This document shows positions 35,519 to 43,755 of a stretch of DNA of 64,000 nucleotides, in pieces (position 1 is the stretch's first letter; every line of letters begins with the position of its first letter). Under the pieces are notes generated by a model, which saw only the letters and a program-made list of their open reading frames with translations, ran no database searches and had not been told where the DNA came from. A program made the position numbers and the translations under genes. This DNA comes from CAYFZO01 sp964347615. Its GTDB lineage: Bacteria > Pseudomonadota > Gammaproteobacteria > Poriferisulfidales > Oxydemutatoraceae. The stretch lies in NCBI GenBank assembly GCA_964347615.1, contig CAYFZO010000005.1, positions 1 through 64,000 on the forward strand. Reading direction: 5' to 3'.

Positions 35519-36985
35519 ATGAAACTCAACGTCAAAATAGAAAATTTGGGGAAGCTGTCCCATGCGGATATTCAAATCCGCAATTTCACGGTGTTCGCCG
35601 GGCCGAACAACACCGGGAAGGCCTACGTTTCAAAGATGCTTTATTCCATATTGAACGTAATGAAAACCGAACATTTGGGGGAAATGCCAAGCAAAAAGGT
35701 TTTCCGTGCTGAACAAAGCCTAAAACGATTTGTCAGATATCTACCAGACACCGCGGAGGGAAAAGAAGAGTTTGCCGATGAAGCAAAAAACTATCTGAAA
35801 AAAATGTACGCGCTCTTTAGGGTCGCTAACGAGAAAAGCTTTGACCAAAAACTCAAGAGGATGAACGCCACGTTGGAAGAAAGGAAAGAAACAGCAAATA
35901 AAATCCTTTCTCTCTTCAAGGAGTTCAAAGATAAGCTGCCTGCAGAAGAAAGCGAGGAGCCGTCAGCCAAGGATTCCCGGTTTTGGCGCCTCCGCTTAGA
36001 ATTTAATCTGGAGGATTTATCAAGAACAGCGAGTGAAAATGCGGAGCAGCTGGTCAGCGGTGAATTATCAGAAGATTTCAGGAGAAATCTAAGGGGGAAT
36101 TTTGCAATCGAAGACGAAAGCAGCTTACGGTACAGCGGAAAAGAAACCGCTACAATCTCCTGTGAAGATTTAGGAACGTTTTCCATAGATGAATCGGGTG
36201 GCTCGGTTGAATGCCCCGTTGAAAACATCAAGAAATTTCAGGAATTCCCCAAACTCATTTATTTAGAATCACCCATTTACTGGAAGATGAAAGACGCTTT
36301 GGAGGCGTCTCGTTTCCGAGAAAGACGTGCGCTTGGTGTTCCTCAATACTTTTATGATTTGATGGCGGAGCTTCGAGAGACAAAGGGCGAGGATTCCCGA
36401 CCAATCTCTCATTTTCACGAATTGCACGGGCAAGTTTCTGAGGTGGTTGCACAGAGGCCTTTCATCTCAAATGAAAACCCTCGACAAATAGACCTCTTTC
36501 ATGAGCTACATGAAGACATTACGGAAACAATCGGGGGGAAACTTGTCGTCTCAGACGAAAGCGAGCTGCTGTTTCAAGAGAACGGACGAGAGTACCCGTT
36601 ATCCGTTGCAGCGATGGGGGTAGTGAATTATGGAATGCTCGGTTTGCTCATAGAAAGAGGCATCATGGACGAAACGACTTTCCTGTTCATGGATGAACCG
36701 GAAGCCCACCTGCATCCCGAATGGCAGGTCAAAATAGCACGGACCCTTTTTGAGCTGGCAAAACTAGGAACCCGCGTGATTATCGCAACCCACAGCGTTG
36801 ACATCCTGGAATGGCTTGCGGTCGAAATCAAAGAGAACCCGGCCAGCGAGAAAATCATCGCCCTCAATCACTTCTCTACGAAAGGGAAAACCATGGACCA
36901 CGAAGGGGATCTCGCGAGAAAACAATCCGCCATAATAGTCGAATTGACCGAACCCTTTTACGACCTCTACATGCGAGATCTGTAA
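35519..36985 (+). CDS. AAA-family (OLD/ABC-like) ATPase of a two-gene accessory locus
   Basis: 488 aa. The Walker A region is FAGPNNTGKAYVSK (about 27-39); its last position is Ala where Ser or Thr normally binds Mg2+. A signature-like PLSVAAMGVVNYGM sits near residue 362, and Walker B is FLFMDEPEAHLHPEWQ near 392, followed by IIATHSVDILEWL. This matches the AAA_15/AAA_21 group common in anti-phage systems such as Septu, Gabija and PARIS. The middle ~250 residues are charged and coiled. Base composition is clearly more A+T-rich than ndk and iscX beside it, suggesting transfer. The next gene begins at the base after its stop. Confidence 0.82.
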   Translation: MKLNVKIENLGKLSHADIQIRNFTVFAGPNNTGKAYVSKMLYSILNVMKTEHLGEMPSKKVFRAEQSLKRFVRYLPDTAEGKEEFADEAKNYLKKMYALFRVANEKSFDQKLKRMNATLEERKETANKILSLFKEFKDKLPAEESEEPSAKDSRFWRLRLEFNLEDLSRTASENAEQLVSGELSEDFRRNLRGNFAIEDESSLRYSGKETATISCEDLGTFSIDESGGSVECPVENIKKFQEFPKLIYLESPIYWKMKDALEASRFRERRALGVPQYFYDLMAELRETKGEDSRPISHFHELHGQVSEVVAQRPFISNENPRQIDLFHELHEDITETIGGKLVVSDESELLFQENGREYPLSVAAMGVVNYGMLGLLIERGIMDETTFLFMDEPEAHLHPEWQVKIARTLFELAKLGTRVIIATHSVDILEWLAVEIKENPASEKIIALNHFSTKGKTMDHEGDLARKQSAIIVELTEPFYDLYMRDL

Positions 36986-37624
36986 ATGTTCCTTAAGCCT
37001 TTTCACGAAGAAATTAAGCTGGATGAGAGCGGGCGTTCAAGTGGAAACGTTGAACTGCAGAACCCACCTACAGGCATTAAAGCAATCAAGGTTGATGGCA
37101 AAACTGAGTCATCTAACGGTCGAAGCTTATACGCTGAAGTGGGGTGCGGAAGTTGCCATTGTTGTGACTACATCTTGCTGAAACGCGAAGGAGAAAAAGG
37201 AAAGCGAATTCATTTTATAGAAATCTCTGATTTAGGAGAGAAAGAACATTTTTTACATAAGAAGTATAGGTACGTTAAAAATCAAGAAAATAGACGCCGA
37301 ATAGTACGCGAAGAAATTATCCGCGAGCAAGTCTTAAAAGTTTATGGAAGCCTCGTCGTTTTTCTTCGGCTACCTATCATCTCTAAAGCAGATTGGAGAA
37401 GAATTCCATTACAAAAACGTGACATAAATAAAGAAAAAAAAGCAATTTGCGGCAAAGAAGCAGTTTTTTGTTTTGTTATAAGTGGTCTTAAAACACCGAA
37501 AGGTACTCAATCTTTTGCTTATTTAAAAAACCGTTTAAGACCCGACAGATTCCCTTCATTTATATCCCACGTTCGCGTAATGGGGGAGAAAGAATTTATA
37601 AAAGAGTACCGTCAGAGCGGCTAA
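36986..37624 (+). CDS. unrecognised Cys-rich protein, probable partner or effector of the AAA ATPase
   Basis: 212 aa; no family recognised. It contains AEVGCGSCHCCDYILL (about 50-65), a C-x2-C-x-C-C cluster next to Asp61, then IHFIEISDL (about 75-83). Glu51, Asp61 and Glu79 in this spacing recall a PD-(D/E)XK nuclease core, except that Ser81 stands where Lys is expected; this is a weak resemblance. The C-terminal half is basic. Being fused end to start with the ATPase gene (TAAATG), it is most likely the effector or regulator of that pair. Composition is A+T-rich like its partner. Confidence 0.7.
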   Translation: MFLKPFHEEIKLDESGRSSGNVELQNPPTGIKAIKVDGKTESSNGRSLYAEVGCGSCHCCDYILLKREGEKGKRIHFIEISDLGEKEHFLHKKYRYVKNQENRRRIVREEIIREQVLKVYGSLVVFLRLPIISKADWRRIPLQKRDINKEKKAICGKEAVFCFVISGLKTPKGTQSFAYLKNRLRPDRFPSFISHVRVMGEKEFIKEYRQSG

Positions 37625-37669
37625 CCAAACTTTCAAGCAGCAACGTTACGTGCATACCGCGCAAGGACG

Positions 37670-37693
37670 TCCTGGACGTCACCGGGGTTTTTT
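37670..37693 (+). terminator. intrinsic terminator after the AAA-ATPase pair
   Basis: CCTGG-ACGTCA-CCGGG forms a five-pair stem followed by G and six T. An alternative stem GACGTC-CTG-GACGTC overlaps it. It ends just before the 3' end of iscX, which converges from the other side. Confidence 0.5.
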
Positions 37694-37702
37694 GAATCGA
37701 CG

Positions 37703-37903
37703 TCACGCTTTCTCCTCGATCCACATCATCTGAATCGCTTCAAGCACTTTCTCGCCGCAGTGCGCGGGGTCGTCGTCGAACTCCTCGAGCGCACAGACCC
37801 ATTCGCGCAAGTCGGTGAAGCGCACGTATTGCGGATCCACGTCGGGATGCGCTTCGTCGAGCGCGATGGCGACGTCCCTGCTGTCGGTCCATTTAAGCCC
37901 CAT
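37703..37903 (-). CDS. iscX: IscX, Fe-S assembly adaptor
   Basis: 66 aa starting MGLKWTDSRDVAIALDE, with YVRFTDLREWVCALEEFDDDP, the typical acidic IscX sequence. AGGAGG lies 9 nt before the ATG and overlaps the fdx stop region. IscX binds IscS and iron and tunes cluster assembly. It is the last gene of the isc operon. Confidence 0.95.
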   Translation of the reverse strand: MGLKWTDSRDVAIALDEAHPDVDPQYVRFTDLREWVCALEEFDDDPAHCGEKVLEAIQMMWIEEKA

Positions 37904-37917
37904 GCTGGCGTTCCTCC

Positions 37918-38265
37918 TCAGTCGTTCTCTGAAACAAGATTGATAGTGTACTTCGGAATCTCGACCACCAAATCCTCGGTGGCGACCTTCGCCTGGCAAC
38001 TCAGCCTCGAATCGGGGTCGAGACCCCAAGCCTTGTCGAGATAATCCTCTTCGTTCTCGCTCGGTTCCTCGAGCGAGTCGTAACCCTCGCGCACGTGCAC
38101 GTGGCAAGTGGTGCACGCGCACGACTTCTCGCAGGCGTGCTCGATCTCGATGCCGTTCTGAAGCGCCGCGTCGCAGATGCTGATACCCGACTCGACCTCG
38201 ATGGTCTTGCCTTCAGGGCAGAATTTCTCGTGCGGCAAAAACTGTATCTTCGGCATCGCGTGCAT
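37918..38265 (-). CDS. fdx: [2Fe-2S] ferredoxin of the isc system
   Basis: 115 aa. The cluster cysteines are in HACEKSCACTTCHVHV and RLSCQAKV. It supplies electrons for cluster assembly on IscU. The ATG overlaps the hscA stop (TGATG). A second ATG nine bases later (MPKIQFLPHE) matches the start of E. coli Fdx and may be the real one. Confidence 0.94.
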   Translation of the reverse strand: MHAMPKIQFLPHEKFCPEGKTIEVESGISICDAALQNGIEIEHACEKSCACTTCHVHVREGYDSLEEPSENEEDYLDKAWGLDPDSRLSCQAKVATEDLVVEIPKYTINLVSEND

Positions 38266-40151
38266 CAACCGGCTTTGTCTTCGCTGAATTCCTCGACCGC
38301 GCGACCGCGCATCACGCGTTGGACGCTGCGGTTCATGCGCCGCGCGACGTAGGCTTCGCTGCTTTTCTCGAGCGCCTCTATCGCGGCGGCGACGGCGTCG
38401 GGGTCGCCCGAACCGACGGCGTCCTGCACCCGTTTGCGGGCGGCGTCGATTGCGGCGCGTTCACCTGCTTCGAGCAGTTCGTCGCCGTCCGCGGCGAGCG
38501 CCGAGTCGAGCGCCTCGATCACGCGCTGCGCTTCGACCTCGCGTTCCCTCAAGCGTCGCGCTTCGACGTCCTCGGCGGCGTGCGTCATCGAGTCCTTGAG
38601 CATCGTCTCTATCTCTCCGTCGGACAAGCCGTAAGAAGGGCGCACTTCAACCCCGGCCTTGACGCCCTGAGTGGTCTCCTCGGCCTCAACCGTGAGCAGG
38701 CCGTCGGCGTCCACCTGAAAGGTAACACGGATGCGCGCCGCGCCCGCGACCAGCGGAGGAAAACCCCTCAGCTCAAAGCGCGCAAGCGAGCGGCATTCGT
38801 CGACCAACTCGCGCTCGCCTTGCACCACGTGAATCGACATGCCGGTCTGCCCGTCCTTGAAGGTCGTGAATTCCTGCGCGCGCGCGACCGGAATCGCGGT
38901 GTTCCTCGGAATGATTTTCTCGACCAGCCCGCCCATGGTCTCGATACCGAGCGACAGCGGTGCGACGTCGAGCAGCAACATCTCACGTTGCACCGCGTTG
39001 CCGATCAACAGGTCGGCTTGAATCGCGGCACCGACGGCGACCACGCGGTCGGGGTCAACGCCGGTGAGAGGCTTGCGCGCGAACGTCTCCTCGACCCGAC
39101 GGCGCACCAGCGGCACCCTCGTCGAGCCGCCGACCAGCACGACCTCGCCGACTTCCTGAGGAGACAACCCCGCGTCGTGCAGCACTTCACGGCACACCGA
39201 GACGACCTTCTCAAGCAACGGTTCGATCAGCCGCTCCACGTTCTCGCGGGTGAGACGTTGTTCCCAAGCACGTCCGCCGGGCAGCTCGACGCGGCGCACG
39301 ACTTCCTCGGACTCGCTCAGCCGTTCCTTGAACGCGCGCGCTTCGCGCAGCAAGCCGCGCAAGACGGCGGGTTCCTCGTCGCCGCTCAGTCCGCCTTGCT
39401 CGGCCAGACGTTCGGAGATGAGCCGGTCGAAGTCGTCGCCGCCGAGTGCGGTGTCGCCGCCGGTCGCGAGCACTTGGAACACGCCTTTTTCAAGCTTCAG
39501 CACCGACACGTCGAACGTGCCGCCGCCGAGGTCGAACACCACGATGATGCCTTCGCCGCCCTGGTCGAGACCGTAGGCGACCGCGGCGGCGGTCGGCTCG
39601 TTCAACAGACGCAGCACCTCGAGGCCCGCGAGCTTCGCCGCGTCCTTGGTCGCCTGACGCTGGGCGTCGTCGAAATAGGCCGGCACGGTGACGACGACGC
39701 CGTCGAGAGGCGCGGCGAGCGCAAGCTCGGCACGTTGCTTGAGCGCCTTGAGAATCTCGGACGACACCTCGACCGCGGTCTTCGGCCCCGCCGCGGTTTC
39801 GATCCTTGCGACCGTGCCTTCGGCGTGAGTAACGCGGTAAGGCAGGCGCCCGCGCAACGCGTCGGCTTCCTCAGGGCGACGTCCCATCAGGCGCTTGACC
39901 GACGCAATCACGTTCAAGGGGTCGGTGAGCGCCGCGTCGAGCGCCGCGGTGCCGACGACAACCTCGTCGGACAGATAGCGCACGACCGACGGCAAAGCGT
40001 GGCGGCCTTGTTCGTCAGCCAAGGTGTCGGCCTTGCCGTCCTGAACCAACGCAATCAACGAGTTGGTCGTGCCGAGGTCTATGCCGGCGGCCAGACGCGG
40101 ACGGCGCGGCTGTGGCGACTCGCCGGGCTCGCTGATCTGGATAAGCGCCAT
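38265..40151 (-). CDS. hscA: HscA, Hsp70-type chaperone for Fe-S transfer
   Basis: 628 aa. Hsp70 motifs: AAGIDLGTTNSLIALVQDG, VFDLGGGTFDVSVLKLE and VVLVGGSTRVPLVRRRVEE. The substrate-binding half lacks the long acidic tail of DnaK, as expected for HscA. With HscB it releases clusters from IscU through the LPPVK motif, which is present in the IscU here. It lies 6 nt after hscB. Confidence 0.96.
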   Translation of the reverse strand: MALIQISEPGESPQPRRPRLAAGIDLGTTNSLIALVQDGKADTLADEQGRHALPSVVRYLSDEVVVGTAALDAALTDPLNVIASVKRLMGRRPEEADALRGRLPYRVTHAEGTVARIETAAGPKTAVEVSSEILKALKQRAELALAAPLDGVVVTVPAYFDDAQRQATKDAAKLAGLEVLRLLNEPTAAAVAYGLDQGGEGIIVVFDLGGGTFDVSVLKLEKGVFQVLATGGDTALGGDDFDRLISERLAEQGGLSGDEEPAVLRGLLREARAFKERLSESEEVVRRVELPGGRAWEQRLTRENVERLIEPLLEKVVSVCREVLHDAGLSPQEVGEVVLVGGSTRVPLVRRRVEETFARKPLTGVDPDRVVAVGAAIQADLLIGNAVQREMLLLDVAPLSLGIETMGGLVEKIIPRNTAIPVARAQEFTTFKDGQTGMSIHVVQGERELVDECRSLARFELRGFPPLVAGAARIRVTFQVDADGLLTVEAEETTQGVKAGVEVRPSYGLSDGEIETMLKDSMTHAAEDVEARRLREREVEAQRVIEALDSALAADGDELLEAGERAAIDAARKRVQDAVGSGDPDAVAAAIEALEKSSEAYVARRMNRSVQRVMRGRAVEEFSEDKAG

Positions 40152-40157
40152 CGCGGT

Positions 40158-40715
40158 TCATTGACCGCCCGCGTGGGCGGCAGGCGTCAGGGCACGGCGG
40201 CGTGCGGTGCCGATCTCGTCGCGGAATTTGCGGATGAACTTCATCTTGAGCACGGTTTCGCGCGCGGCGTCAAGATTGCTTTCAGCGTAAGCGCGCTCGA
40301 AACTCCCGGTCAGGTCGATCATCCGTGCGCCGGCGTCTTGTTCGAGCCGCGTCAACGCAGCGGCGGGATTGTCGGCGGCGACGCTTTGTTCAAGCGCCTC
40401 GCGCAGCTCCATCTGTTCCATCAGGAAATCGGGGTCGTTCAAGGTGTCGGGCTCGTCGTTGAATGCGACGCCTTTGAGCTCAAGCAGGTAAGCGGCGCGC
40501 GCGCAATCGTCGCTCAGCACCGCGTAGGCTTGATTGACCAGCGCGGCGCCTTGCATCGCAAGCCGCTTTTCCCGTGCCCCGGCGGTCGCGTAGCGATCGG
40601 GGTGCAACAGCGACTGCAACTCGCGGTACTTGCTTTCTATCCGCGCGGACTCGACGCTGAAACCCGTCGGTACGCCGAACAACTCAAAATAATTGTCGGC
40701 GGGATTCAGGTTCAT
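40158..40715 (-). CDS. hscB: HscB, J-domain co-chaperone
   Basis: 185 aa from MNLNPADNYFELFGVP, the normal HscB start. The J-domain HPD is in LQSLLHPDRYATAG, and the C-terminal helical part binds IscU. The reading frame stays open for 44 codons upstream (through DVPQDVSRSTPLQ), but that region is the repeat-bearing spacer after iscA and is unlikely to be translated. Confidence 0.94.
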   Translation of the reverse strand: MNLNPADNYFELFGVPTGFSVESARIESKYRELQSLLHPDRYATAGAREKRLAMQGAALVNQAYAVLSDDCARAAYLLELKGVAFNDEPDTLNDPDFLMEQMELREALEQSVAADNPAAALTRLEQDAGARMIDLTGSFERAYAESNLDAARETVLKMKFIRKFRDEIGTARRRALTPAAHAGGQ

Positions 40716-40775
40716 GACCAAGCGGATGAAAACGCGGCGGCGAAAGCACCGGGCGACGAAACGGTTCTGAAGCGG

Positions 40776-40818
40776 CGTACTTCGGGAGACGTCTTGAGGG
40801 ACGTCGGGAGGTACGGGG
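40776..40818 (-). repeat. 12-bp degenerate tandem repeat upstream of hscB
   Basis: Three to four units related to GACGTCCCTCAA on the minus strand. If read through they would encode PDVPQDVSRS. A close relative lies inside the aceF linker at 62441-62488, suggesting a small dispersed repeat family. Confidence 0.55.
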
Positions 40819-40850
40819 CCTGCGGTCGCGGCGGAAAAGACCGGCACGTC

Positions 40851-41174
40851 TTATACGTTGAAGCTTTCTCCGCAGCCGCAACGCCCCTTCTCGTTCGGGT
40901 TGTTGAACCTGAAGCCTTCGTTGAGACCTTCCTTGCCGAAATCGAGCTCGGTTCCTTCGAGATACGCCAAGCTCTTCCGGTCCACCACCATCTTGACGCC
41001 CTTGTCTTCGAACACCTGATCGCCCTCCTCGAGCCGGTCGGCGTATTCGATGACGTAGGCCATGCCTGAGCAGCCGCTGGTGCGTACGCCGAGGCGTACG
41101 CCGAGCCCCTTGCCGCGCACGGCGATGTGCCGCCTGACCCGGTCCGCAGCGGCGTCGGTCAACGTAATCGCCAT
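40851..41174 (-). CDS. iscA: IscA, A-type Fe-S carrier
   Basis: 107 aa. The three conserved cysteines are in RTSGCSGMAY and GRCGCGESF. It carries iron or clusters to target apoproteins. It lies between iscU and hscB in the standard order. Compare the cysteine-free A-type relative at 55110-55436. Confidence 0.96.
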   Translation of the reverse strand: MAITLTDAAADRVRRHIAVRGKGLGVRLGVRTSGCSGMAYVIEYADRLEEGDQVFEDKGVKMVVDRKSLAYLEGTELDFGKEGLNEGFRFNNPNEKGRCGCGESFNV

Positions 41175-41228
41175 CGGGAGCCTCCCTGAAAAACCTCGTC
41201 GAAGCTTCGTCGAAATCCGGACGTCGCT

Positions 41229-41630
41229 TCAGGCGGATTTCTTGTGAAGGCCCGTCTGCTTTTGCTCGTAGTCCTTGATCGCAGCTTTGATCGCGTCTTC
41301 GGCGAGCACCGAACAGTGAATCTTCACCGGCGGCAACGACAGTTCCTCGGCGATTTGCGAGTTCTTGATTCGCTGCGCTTCGCCGAGGGTCTTGCCCTGC
41401 ACCCACTCGGTGAGCAGGCTCGACGAAGCGATCGCGGAACCGCAACCGTAGGTCCGGAACTTGGCGTCTTCGATGACGCCCTGGTCGTTGACCTTGATTT
41501 GAAGTTTCATCACGTCGCCGCACGCCGGCGCGCCGACCATGCCGGTACCGACCTGCGGATCCGCCTTGTTCAGCGACCCGACGTTACGCGGGTTTTCATA
41601 GTGATCAAGCACTTTTTTTCCGTATGCCAT
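41229..41630 (-). CDS. iscU: IscU, Fe-S cluster scaffold
   Basis: 133 aa. The scaffold cysteines are in GAPACGDVMK, TYGCGSAIASSS and KIHCSVLAEDA, and the HscA-recognition motif LPPVK is intact. IscU receives sulfur from IscS. Position and length are standard. Confidence 0.97.
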   Translation of the reverse strand: MAYGKKVLDHYENPRNVGSLNKADPQVGTGMVGAPACGDVMKLQIKVNDQGVIEDAKFRTYGCGSAIASSSLLTEWVQGKTLGEAQRIKNSQIAEELSLPPVKIHCSVLAEDAIKAAIKDYEQKQTGLHKKSA

Positions 41631-41658
41631 GGTTTGATCCTCCTTTAAAGAATTCTTG

Positions 41659-42882
41659 TCAATGCACGACCCACTCGACGGAGTCGAGGTCCACGCCTTC
41701 CTTGAACATCTCCCACAACGGGGAGAGGTCCCGCAACTTGCCGACCGCGTTCTTTATCAGTTTCACGGTGTAGTCAACGTCTTCCGCCGTGGTGTAGCGG
41801 CCGATGGAAAACCTGATCGAGCTGTGCGCGAGTTCGTCGTTGCGGCCGATGGCGCGCAGCACGTAGCTCGGTTCGAGAGAAGCCGAAGTGCACGCCGAAC
41901 CGCTCGAGACCGCGATGTCTTTCAACGCCATAATCAGCGACTCGCCTTCGACGAAGTTGAAACTGACGTTGAGGTTGCCGGCGACGCGGCGTTCAAGCGA
42001 GCCGTTCACGTAGACTTCCTCTATGTCTTTCAAGCCTTCCCACAATCTGTCGCGCAGTCCCTTGATGCGCTCGATCTCGGCGGGCATGACTTCCTTGGCG
42101 ACGCGGAACGCCTCGCCCATGCCGACGATCTGGTGGGTTGCGAGGGTGCCCGAACGCATGCCGCGTTCGTGACCACCGCCGTGCATCTGCGCCTCGATGC
42201 GCACGCGCGGCTTGCGCCTGACGTACAGCGCGCCGATGCCTTTCGGCCCGTAAATCTTGTGTGCCGAGAAGCTCATCAAATCCACTTCCAACTGCTTGAG
42301 GTCTATCGGCATCTTGCCCGCGCTCTGCGCCGCGTCAACGTGGAAAATGATGCCGCGCTCACGCGCGATCCGTCCGATCGCCTCGATGTCTTGAATCACG
42401 CCGATCTCGTTGTTGACGTGCATCACCGACACCAACACCGTGTCGTCGCGCAACGCCGCTTCAAATTTGCCGAGGTCGAGCAAGCCGTCCGATTCCGGTT
42501 CAAGATAAGTCACTTCAAAGCCTTCGCGCTCCAGTTGCCGACAGGTGTCGAGCACCGCTTTATGCTCGGTCTTGAGGGTGACGACGTGCTTGCCTTTCTT
42601 GCTGTAGAAATGCGCCGCGCCCTTGATGGCCAGGTTGTCGGCCTCGGTCGCGCCGCTGGTCCAGACGATTTCCCTGGGGTCGGCGTTGACCAGCGCGGCG
42701 ACGTGACCGCGCGCCTCCTCGACCGCTTCCTCGGCTTTCCAGCCGAACGAATGACTGCGTGAAGCGGGGTTGCCGAAAGCGCCCTCGGGGGTCATGAACT
42801 CGGTCATCTTCTTGGCGACGCGCTCGTCCACCGGCGTGGTCGCGTTGTAGTCGAGGTAGATTGGCAGCTTCATTTTGCTCAT
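41659..42882 (-). CDS. iscS: cysteine desulfurase IscS
   Basis: 407 aa. The pyridoxal-phosphate lysine lies in SFSAHKIYGPKGIGAL and the persulfide cysteine in SSGSACTSASLEPSY. It supplies sulfur for Fe-S clusters and tRNA thiolation. Its ATG overlaps the stop of iscR (TAATG), so the two are coupled. Confidence 0.97.
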   Translation of the reverse strand: MSKMKLPIYLDYNATTPVDERVAKKMTEFMTPEGAFGNPASRSHSFGWKAEEAVEEARGHVAALVNADPREIVWTSGATEADNLAIKGAAHFYSKKGKHVVTLKTEHKAVLDTCRQLEREGFEVTYLEPESDGLLDLGKFEAALRDDTVLVSVMHVNNEIGVIQDIEAIGRIARERGIIFHVDAAQSAGKMPIDLKQLEVDLMSFSAHKIYGPKGIGALYVRRKPRVRIEAQMHGGGHERGMRSGTLATHQIVGMGEAFRVAKEVMPAEIERIKGLRDRLWEGLKDIEEVYVNGSLERRVAGNLNVSFNFVEGESLIMALKDIAVSSGSACTSASLEPSYVLRAIGRNDELAHSSIRFSIGRYTTAEDVDYTVKLIKNAVGKLRDLSPLWEMFKEGVDLDSVEWVVH

Positions 42883-43382
42883 TACTGGGCCCTCTCCGGC
42901 AAGGCGTCGTCGTGGCGACGCACCGGTGCCGCGCGACGTTGTTCGAACAGACTGTCTTGACGCTTCGCAACCTTGACCGCTTCGCGTTCGGCGAGCACTT
43001 CGGCCAGCGAAGTGGCGTTGAGAAAATCGTATATCCTGTGGTTCAAGCTATCCCACAAACCGTGTGAGAGACAACGCTGGCTTCCTTGACAATCGGCCTT
43101 GCCGCCGCAACGGGTGTTGTCCACGCTTTCGTCCACCGCGCAGATTACGTCGCCCACCGAAATATCGTCCGACGTCTTCGCCAGCCTGTAACCGCCGCCG
43201 GGGCCGCGACGGCTCGCAACCAAGCCGCTCTTGCACAGCTGCGCAAACAGCTGCCCCAGATAAGAAGCCGGAATGTCCTGACGCGCCGCGATGGCGGTGA
43301 GCGCCACTTCGCCGTCCTGGCTGTGCAACGCGAGGTCGAGCATCGCTGTTACCGCGTAGCGTCCTTTGGAGGTTACTCTCAT
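42882..43382 (-). CDS. iscR: IscR, Fe-S-sensing Rrf2-family repressor
   Basis: 166 aa with an Rrf2 winged-helix domain (MRVTSKGRYAVTAMLDLALHS) and the cluster ligands in NTRCGGKADCQGSQRCLSHG (Cys-x5-Cys-x5-Cys). IscR with a [2Fe-2S] cluster represses the isc operon; that is known for the family. It is the first gene of the operon here, as expected for autoregulation. Confidence 0.97.
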   Translation of the reverse strand: MRVTSKGRYAVTAMLDLALHSQDGEVALTAIAARQDIPASYLGQLFAQLCKSGLVASRRGPGGGYRLAKTSDDISVGDVICAVDESVDNTRCGGKADCQGSQRCLSHGLWDSLNHRIYDFLNATSLAEVLAEREAVKVAKRQDSLFEQRRAAPVRRHDDALPERAQ

Positions 43383-43444
43383 TGTCCCCGTCCCCGCCCT
43401 TCCGGGCGTACTTTCCGCCCCGGGTCGTCCCGAAGCCCCCTAAA

Positions 43445-43471
43445 GATATAATTCCTGAGTGTTTTACGCAA
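43445..43471 (-). promoter_or_regulatory. candidate isc operon promoter
   Basis: On the minus strand TTGCGT is followed by TATATC after 15 nt, roughly 70 bases before the iscR ATG. The A+T-rich patch is distinct from its GC-rich surroundings. A clear IscR type 1 site could not be recognised by eye. A small hairpin (CGCCC-GGAA-GGGCG) lies in the predicted leader. Confidence 0.35.
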
Positions 43472-43755
43472 GTACTCCATAGAGGGTATGTGCCGCCGCC
43501 GGGATGGACTTTCAAGAGGGCACAGCGACAACAGCCCCCGAATCGGCGGCAATCGCGCCGTCTCCCCGCCCAGGTCTCGCGGATGCCGTCTCGCGGACTT
43601 CCCCCGCCCTACCTTGCTCTTCGGCAGGCCCGTCGCCCGGGCGCCGCAAGCGTCGGCACGTCCCGAACGGACTCCCTAGAGCTTATTCCTTGCCGAGAAG
43701 CGCCGGATCCAGCTGATAAATCGCTGCTTCCGCCGCCGGGACCACCCGGGACGGG

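Noticed and set aside
40716..40847. 44-codon N-terminal extension of HscB
   Set aside because: HscB proteins begin at the MNLNPADNYF position; the extension is low-complexity spacer carrying a dispersed repeat.
38319..41069. Plus-strand open frame of 916 codons across hscA, hscB and iscA
   Set aside because: It is the antisense of well-identified isc genes; GC-rich coding DNA often leaves the opposite strand open. The translated sequence has no domain.
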